Below, piece after piece: positions 57,298-64,000 of a stretch of DNA of 64,000 nt. Positions within the stretch are counted from its first letter, which is position 1. Every line of letters starts with the position of its first letter. The DNA is from Lineolata rhizophorae. Taxonomy: Eukaryota; Ascomycota; Dothideomycetes; Lineolatales; Lineolataceae. The DNA lies in contig MU001692.1 in NCBI GenBank assembly GCA_010093515.1, positions 247,177 to 311,176 on the forward strand. Reading direction: 5' to 3'. Made by a program: the position numbers and the translations under genes. The notes under the pieces were generated by a model that made no database searches, was not told the origin of the DNA, and worked only from the letters and a program-made list of their open reading frames with translations.

Positions 57298-58817
57298 TCA
57301 TACTCCGACGTCACACGTATCCCCGCCCGAATGCACATGATCGAAAGACTGCAACATGCCCTTCGCATGCGCCAACGCGGCCAAAATGACCATGACATGC
57401 AAGATCTGATGGCTTGATCCAAAAATATCGAACCGGCGCGGGTACCACCTTTCCGGGAACTGCGAACGGCATCCGTCAGCCAGAAGTAAACACGCCCTGT
57501 CCCGTATTAATATACTTGAGGCCAACAAACGCGCCATTCGTCGGCCCCGTAAAATACCGACGATACAGGGGAACGTCGGGCACCCGGACAGAGACGTAGG
57601 ATCCTCGGCCCATTGCCCCCCGCCCGCCCAACTCACCTTGACCGCATACGCCGCCGCCCCAAGCCCGTTGCACACGACCGTGACGCCCACCCACCCGAGC
57701 GCCAGCTTCTCTCTCGCCGCCTCCCTCTCCGCCCCCCGCCGCCCCCATCCGTCCCGCGCCCACGCGTGTCCCACCGGCACCAGCGTCAGCGCCGCCAGCC
57801 CCGCGTACGCCGCCGCGCGGCGCCCGCCCGTGAGCGGGTCCCGGAAGCGCTCGGCGAACGTGTACGCCGCGCACGCGCCCGCCTGCGCCGTCAGCAGCGC
57901 CCAGTAGAGGTTGCGCAGCGGGATGGCAGCGGCGGCGGCGGCGGCGGTGGCGTCAGCCGAGGAAGAGGAGTCCGCGGCCGCGGCGGGGCAGGAGAAGGCG
58001 TAGTGCACCTGCGGGATGGTGGCGCTCCACATGAGGATGACGACGCCGAGCCAGTCGAGTTGGAGGCCGAGGGTCAGGACGCGGGCGGAGTGGTTGGTTA
58101 GGGTGTGGAAGCTGCGATACCGGTCGTTAGACGAGGCCGGTTGTTTGGGGGCGAGGGGAGGGCTTCGACTAGGGAGACGCACGCCGTGGAAAGGCAGAAG
58201 CAGATTGCGACGCCGAAGAGGTAGACGGAGAAGACGGTCACGTCGGCGGTGCTGGCTACGGCGTAGCGCGGCGGGATTTCGGTGGTGAAGATGTAGCATG
58301 GGAGGCATGCGAATAAGACCGCGCCGAGAAAATGTGACCAAATATTTACTGGGAGGGGAAATGAGCATTGAATAGAGCAGAAGTGAGAGCGGCCTCTACG
58401 AGTGTTCGTACCAGATTCATTGTGCAGGTAGAACCAGCTCAGAACGCATTCGTATACCGACTCAGTGATGGGCCTGTTGAAATCTTAGTCTTCGAGTCGA
58501 TAATTGATAGTCGTACGATCCCCAGTACGTACCGGTACCCCGTCAGCGTGAGTTCGTTGCCGCCTCTTTCTGTCGTCAGTCCGACATGGCATCAAGGTTC
58601 GAGTAGACATGAGACCATACTGGAGCCACTCAGCTTTCCGAACAAAGTTAGCCAACAAGACTCGACACCACACGATAGCTGCCTCATTTTCCTCGTTGCA
58701 AGACCTACGCAATTCGCTCCACAAGTATAACGTTGAGTCCTTCGTCTTCCGCTTCCCATCTACCACAGCCTCGCGGCCGGCCCACTTCGACTGGCGGATG
58801 CCGTCGCCGCCAGACAT
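57298..58817 (-). CDS. PAQR/haemolysin-III family receptor (adiponectin-receptor-like, Izh type)
   Basis: This is a seven-helix membrane protein of the AdipoR/Izh family, linked in fungi to lipid and zinc homeostasis. Minus-strand exons are 58817-58709, 58633-58621 (13 nt), 58565-58533 (33 nt), 58473-58412, 58348-58183, 58111-57637 and 57459-57298 (339 aa, frame closes). The spliced N terminus reads 'LYLWSEL|PEWLQ|GGNELTLTGYR|PITESV', matching the family's W-x-E/D-L-P-x-W and GYR motifs. 'FYLHNES|VNIWSHFLGA' follows. Putative zinc ligands are His130 (STAFHTL), with Asp147 (LDWLG) nearby, and His303/His307 (SSHQILH). An Ala/Ser-rich loop interrupts the middle. The smallest exons rest on motif logic; the exon 3 acceptor (AAAG) is chosen over a nearby ACAG because only it keeps frame. 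Confidence 0.88.
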
Positions 58818-60670
58818 TCCCCGCTAATACAGGGTCGTATTCGTCCGGTCGCCGACAAAGGAAGAAAGCACGGGTCATAAGAAATTCATTGGTAGTGAGG
58901 GCAGAAAATCAGAGCAGTGGTCGCAGCACAACGAACGAATCGGGTTGTTGAAGTCGGACATGGCATTAGTTTGTCGCAAGCATGGGCGCGACTGTGCGGG
59001 TTTCACTCGCGTACGTGCAAAACGCATTCCCTCCCTTCTTTTCTCGAACTGGTTTCGGCGCGTGTCGTCTCGATCGGTAGGTACGGTGTTTTGCAGTTCA
59101 CGTGCATGGAAACCAGGGTACCTGCAGGAGATCACGATCATAGCCTGATCCAGGTTCGTGATTCGTCAACAGGCAGTAGTTGCTTCGAGGCTCGACCCGA
59201 AAGAAGATTGGAACACCATATTCTCCTTCTCAACTCGCCCGTACGTGAGTGAGCACGATGTCAAGAAAATACTTGCAACCTACATAAGTTCCCTTCCGTC
59301 CTGCCTACATATTCATCCCTCCCTCGCCCTTCAACCCTACGCTCCCACAATCCAAGACTTTCCGCCCATCGTAGCCTCCACGCCACCACTCCTCCTCGCC
59401 TACTTACCCTGTCCGGCAACTTTCTCAATGTCTCGAATTCGCGCCTCGGCCTTGGGTCCGTTTACAGAGAGGAAGAGAGAGACGTATGCAGGTTCGGCGC
59501 GAAGCCCTAGCGCGTAGCCACCCCGCCCCCCCCCTTCCCCCCGCGAAGATCGGGCCCTACATACATACATGTGTATACGTAGGCGCCGCCGCCCAGGAAC
59601 GCGCGGGAAGAGCTTATACCTGACCCGACCCGACTATGTAGAAGGGTACAGGAGGAGGGTATGTGGATTGGTTGGTTGGTTGGACGGATGGACGAGAAGG
59701 CTTAGTGCTAGTCTCACCGTGAGTGAGGTAAGCTGCAGGGCCGCAGGTGGAGTAATACATACGTGGGAAGGCGTGTAGCTACTAAGGGGATGGATTCTGT
59801 ATGTCCCTAGGCTCTCTGGACTTGCGAATGCTATTGGGAAGAGGGCAATGACGATTCCCTTTCCCAACTGCCTACTAGGTTGTGCGTCTCACAGCTGGGC
59901 TAACGCCACCTCTCAAGCGGCGCGTCTCGAAACTCGCACAAGAAATTCAAAAACATCGCAGGAACCCACACAGTTCCAAAAATCCAACCTTGTCCGAGAC
60001 GCAAAATATCTGTTTAATATTTACCTCGTGAAAGTAAATACCTTCTTCGCGCACTGTCCGTCTCACTTTCTACAAAATGCACTAGGCAACGCCCAACACC
60101 CAAAACCTCAAAAGCAAAAAAAGACATTAACCCCGAGAAAGAGCCCAAACAACACATGCTCTCTTAGATATGATGATTTCCAGAGCACCCCCTCGCAGCT
60201 GTCACAATGGGAAACTTTGATAGCCTTCGAAACGCCATCCGCATGTCGTCGATTCTAGGGAGCACGTCGAGGAAGATATGACCATTGGACCAAAAAAAAA
60301 AGACAGTAAAATAAAAAGATGTTTCCGCTCATTGAAAACGCCGAGTCTTCTTTTCCGCAAGACTGTCCGGTGTGGTAATGAATGGTTTTGTTTCTGCGTG
60401 TGCGTGCGCATGCAATCATGCATCATGATGCCCGTCATCCAACTTCCCATCCGACCCGACCTGAATCGGACAAAACCGACTGGCCAAAGTGATATAACTA
60501 CCCATCCGCAATCTCATCCCGCCTAGTCCATTAGCCGTTTGTCAACCAGTCTCTCACACTTTCGTCCCCGCTCTGCAGAGCCCTCAACCGCAGACCGCGC
60601 CCTTCTTAAAAAGAACATATAACGCATCAGGTATTCAGCCGGCAAAAAAAAAGGAAGGAAAAAACAATAA
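58818..60670. other. Intergenic, no gene seen
   Basis: This 1.85-kb stretch holds the PAQR promoter on the left and the SUR7-like 3' UTR on the right (poly-A/T near 60290 and 60645). ACATACATACATG words occur near 59560-59575 and a G/C homopolymer at about 59525-59540. Confidence 0.45.
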
Positions 60671-61220
60671 TTACACCCGCTCATGCCTGAACGGCTCGTA
60701 CGCGCTCGCCTGCTGCCCCATATTCTGCAACGGCACCTCGGCGCCATGATGCTGCTGCGACCTGTTGGCGCCCTCGGGCAAAAACGGGCTCCCGATGCGC
60801 TCGTATGCATACGGCGTCTTCTCGGCCGTGACGCCGCCACGCTTGCCATCTCCACCCCTGCCCTTGCCCTTGCCGCCGCTGCTCCGGCCCGAGCAGCAGC
60901 ACGTCGAGAAGAGCCAGAAGAGGCCGGCGGCCCAGGAGAAGCCGACGGCGAGCCAGACGACGGAGAGCGAGGAGCGCCCCAGCGAGGCGTGGATCTTGTA
61001 GGGCTTGAGGACCGACTCGAAAGTGCCGACGAGGGCGCCGTAGAGGGCAGTCGAGGTGATGGCGGCGGCGAGGGTCATGATGGAGGAGGCCTGTCGGCGC
61101 GCAAACGGGAGCTGTTAGAAATGGCGTCTCTCTTTTAAGGTTGAAAATAGTAGCCAGTAGAACTGGGAGAGAAGGGAAGGGGGGGGGGGGGGTGGAAACA
61201 AAGAAAAAAAAGGGGGGGGG

Positions 61221-61260
<40 letters not shown>

Positions 61261-61950
61261 ACGCACAGTAGACACAATGGTGGTCACGAAACTGCCCCAG
61301 CGGCTGCAGATGGCGAAGAGACCGACGACGATCTCGCCGACGGTGATGAAGAAGGAGATCGAGTAGGCGGCGAACATCCACTTAGCCACCTTCTCGTACG
61401 TGTCGAGGCCTTTCTGCAGCTCGTCCGGGAAAAGCTGCTCGACGTTGGTGTTTTCGAGCCCCCAGACGGCCACCGGGTTGAACCAGAAGGACGCCTTGCG
61501 CGGCGAGCAGTAGTCGATGTCGGGCGACCCGTTGTTTTCCTCGCCCGAGCAGTAGTTCCAGATGTAGATGTTGTAGTAGTCCTTGAGGTCGTCGTCGGCC
61601 TGCGCCGACTCGAAGGCCGACAGCAGCGTGTTGTCCAGGTCCGTCCCATCCACCACGTCGAGGTCCGGATTTGCTGTGAATTCAGACAGGTCCGCCTGCA
61701 AATTTTGATGGCAATTTGTTAGCGATTTCTCGATCTTGAACAATCTTTGACTCTCGCGATGTTGTGCTCGCGCGCGCGCGCGTGCTGACTGTCTGGATAG
61801 TGTACTCCGTACCTGCATGAAATATAGCCCCGTCTGCACCGAGGAGCCCTTGTTCAGCCCGCCCAGGAAGACGAGCAGGAGGCAGATGAGCGACGCGATG
61901 GTGAGGCCCATGGGCACGAAGATGCACGCGAATCGCCCGAGCTTGCCCAT
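60671..61950 (-). CDS. SUR7/PalI-family membrane protein
   Basis: This is a four-helix plasma-membrane protein of the SUR7/PalI family (eisosome-associated Sur7 or ambient-pH-sensor PalI relatives). Minus-strand exons are 61950-61813, 61695-61267 and 61090-60671 (328 aa; introns 117 and 176 nt). TM1 is at residues about 11-31; the long extracellular loop carries the family signature 'YIWNYCSGEENNGSPDIDYC' with Cys95 and Cys109; TM2-4 lie in 'MFAAYSISFFITVGEIVVGL', 'ITSTALYGALVGTFESVL' and 'VVWLAVGFSWAAGLFWLFS'. The cytosolic tail is Gly/Lys-rich then 'PYAYERIGSPF'. Intron 2 contains a 36-nt C run on the coding strand; intron 1's donor lies within a TACTCCGTA palindrome. Confidence 0.93.
61212..61259. 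repeat. G homopolymer tract inside SUR7-like intron 2
   Basis: On the + strand, 11 G, one A, then 36 uninterrupted G (61224-61259). A further G run lies near 61179-61191. Confidence 0.95.
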
Positions 61951-64000
61951 CTTGAATTCCTTCTAGAGATTTCCTGCTCCGGACTTCGTTTGGAGGTTTG
62001 ACTGCGACGACCGGTCTTGGTTGGTGTCCGAGGTCGCGTCGGTGTCCAAGGCGACGCGTGGAAACGAACGACGGTCGGAGTTGTGGGAGGAACGGAGGAA
62101 AGCAAAAAGGGCCGAGTTGCGTTGCTAAGTTTAAGGTGGCGGCGGCGGCGGCGGTGGGGAGACGGGGCCGGGCGCGGGAGGTGGAGTAGTAGCTAAAAAC
62201 GGGCAGGACAAACGCACCGAAGTGTGGGAGGAGGAGGAAGACTGAGGCGACGACGGGACGCGGAGAGGGAGGGAAAGCAAGAATGACCAGGCTTAGGGGC
62301 CGCGGATTCTGGCAAACCTTATGTACGCAGCGCGACGCAGACGAGAAGGGGAAAACGGTCGCTGGTGCTGATGGGCTGAGGTGCAGGCCAAGCCTAATCA
62401 GGCCGAGGGTGCTGCCCCGGGGGCTGGCTGCTGCTGCTCAGCCCCAAGCCCTCGCCGCAGGGCCCAGCCCCAGCCTGGCCCGCTTGGCAACGCCCTTTTT
62501 TATCGCAATGGCGGTTAGTAAGAGCGGGCGGGTGATGAGAGTCCCGGCATCTCATTGCGCCCGCAGCGCTCGCTCCAGAATGGAAACCAATGGGGGCTTG
62601 GGAAAAGGAACCTGGTTCTTGTTCGCGATGCGCCGCCAACAGACTCTCCATAGCAAGCCGTTGGGCGGCCCGCGAAAATAATTCAAGGTATCGACCGGGC
62701 CCGGTGTCGTCGTTTCACCAGGGCCCAGGCCGACCGTCAATGCCTTTGTATGTACCTAGCAGATTCATTCAACGCCGCAGGGACCGCTGTAAGAAAGTCA
62801 CGTTTCGCGGCGCCTCTTCCTCCGGTGCTCTCTTCTCACGGCGGAACGGTATGTAGCGCGCAAAGCGTACTACGTATACTACGTACAGCGCGCAATACGC
62901 CCTTCCTCCTCGTCGCCCAGAGCGCCAAATCCATACAGAGTCTTCCGTCCCGCTATACAGCAAATCCACCACTTCCAATCCACCCACGAACTCCACACCT
63001 GTCAGCAAACCCTCTAGCGCCCCCCAGCGCCCCAGCGCCCCAGCGCCTCAGCACCAGGGTTCTCTCCCGCACCGCGCGCCCTACCCGAACCGACCCAAGC
63101 GTGCACGCCCGCATCCACACGCGCAGCCGAACCCGTTCGCTCTTCTCTCCGTATGTATGTACCCCGAACTCCCATCGCCTCTCTCCCTTCCCTGCCCTAT
63201 CCGGGGCTCGACTCTCCGTCCCTAGGCGCCGTCTGGTACGTGTGTATGTAGTAAGCGGCTCGGCGCGGCCTCTTGGCCCTCTGTATGCAGACCAAGGTCC
63301 CAGGAACGGAATGGCGCAAGCCAAAACGCCCTCGGGGTCCCCGGTCGTGGCCTGCCAGAGGGGAGGGGGGGCGCAGGGGCACCGCTACATACGTACATAA
63401 ACACCCCCCGGTCCAAATTTAGCAACGGACTGCTTGGCGGGCTACGTGCGCACTGTACCTAAGGCGCTGGCTGTGCAGCAGGTGTGGGCGGGTGTGGCTG
63501 GTGGCGCGACGGGAGGCCTGCGCCACCGGGGTCGGTCCCTGGCCAGCTGGAGCTCACTACTGGTTGGGACGCTGCGCACAGCCACGCCCGCTCGTCGCCC
63601 TGGGCGCAAGGGCAGGCGCGGTGGACTCCGCACGTGCGGGCCGGAGTACGTACGGAGCACGTACGGAGTGCCTGGGACGCGGGTCGCCGTTGAACCGCGT
63701 GCGCATGAGCAGTGCGGCGACCGGTCCGCGCTTAGAGGCCTACGTAGTATGGAATAGGCAATTGCGCGGGACGAATCTGTTGACTCTCGACACGAGGTGG
63801 CGCTCCGCACCAGTGCCGCAAAGGGCAAATTCAAGCGCTAGGGGAGATTAGGGCTGGATCCCACACACCACGGCTCCTAGACTGTACTACGGAGTACGGA
63901 GTACATGCTACAGAATCACTGCGCAGACGACCGCCATGGTTGACGCCCAGATGCTTTGTTCTTCGCTGATTCGACTCTCTTCACTTCCCCACCAAGTAAC
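61951..64000. other. Intergenic, palindrome-bearing
   Basis: No supportable gene in 2 kb. TACGTA words lie near 62870-62885 and 63390-63400; TACGGAG/GGAGTACGTACGGAGCAC words near 63645-63670; two overlapping exact TACGGAGTA copies at 63888-63903. A GGCGGC run near 62135-62155 lies in the likely SUR7-like leader. Confidence 0.5.

Noticed and set aside
61135-61266. Proline-run reading frames through the SUR7-like intron 2
   Set aside because: The C homopolymer reads as poly-proline, but the segment is bounded by a valid donor and acceptor that restore the family sequence.

Overview
The window looks like a gene-sparse stretch of a filamentous ascomycete nuclear genome (Pezizomycotina, most likely Sordariomycetes). 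The signs are short GT-AG introns (mostly 50-190 nt) with CTAAC/CTGAC-like branch sites, a HET-domain gene, a Fot1/pogo-type DNA transposon, GC-rich coding sequence beside AT-rich islands, and typical fungal orthologues (Rad2/XPG, CLN-type G1 cyclin, Rab5/Vps21, Sac1, folylpolyglutamate synthase, a SUR7/PalI-family protein). No bacterial, organellar, rRNA or clear tRNA features were seen.

Layout: 1-1.85 kb is transposon debris: the 3' end of a pogo-like element, a nested minisatellite and a broken Ty1/copia gag-region fossil. 3.1-11.4 kb holds an uncharacterised gene (+), RAD2/XPG (-) tail-to-tail with it, and an alpha/beta hydrolase (+) sharing a 443-bp divergent promoter with RAD2. 12.4-14.1 kb holds a low-complexity, single-TM protein (-) whose best model has a two-codon first exon. 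17.5-18.8 kb holds the G1 cyclin (-), followed upstream by 10.8 kb with no supportable gene but many short TACGTA- and TACTCCGTA-type motifs. 29.6-31.5 kb is a HET gene (-), 33.7-34.8 kb Rab5 (-, with 20- and 27-nt exons), 36.1-38.5 kb Sac1 (+), and 39.3-41.4 kb folylpolyglutamate synthase (-, with a likely mitochondrial presequence).

41.5-46 kb is an AT-rich, transposon-bearing island: a nearly intact 1,859-bp Fot1-like element with 47-bp composite terminal inverted repeats, then a probably disrupted gene of an unnamed family with a possible PD-(D/E)XK core. 46.2-51.4 kb holds a BBE-type FAD oxidase (-) and a 14-TM-type MFS transporter (-), possibly a small metabolic/efflux pair. 52.8-54.5 kb carries three tandem arrays that all have a 19-bp period, one containing an assembly gap. 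56.4-62 kb holds a small unknown gene (+), a PAQR/haemolysin-III receptor gene (-, seven exons including one of 13 nt) and a SUR7-family gene (-) with a 36-bp homopolymer in an intron. The rest, to 64 kb, is motif-rich intergenic DNA.

Exon models were built by hand from splice motifs, frame closure and remembered protein families. Every multi-exon model reported as intact sums to a whole number of codons, but none was tested against transcripts. I did not find a convincing new multi-gene system. The most unusual items are the micro-exons, the period-19 arrays, the composite TIRs and the palindrome-rich gene desert.
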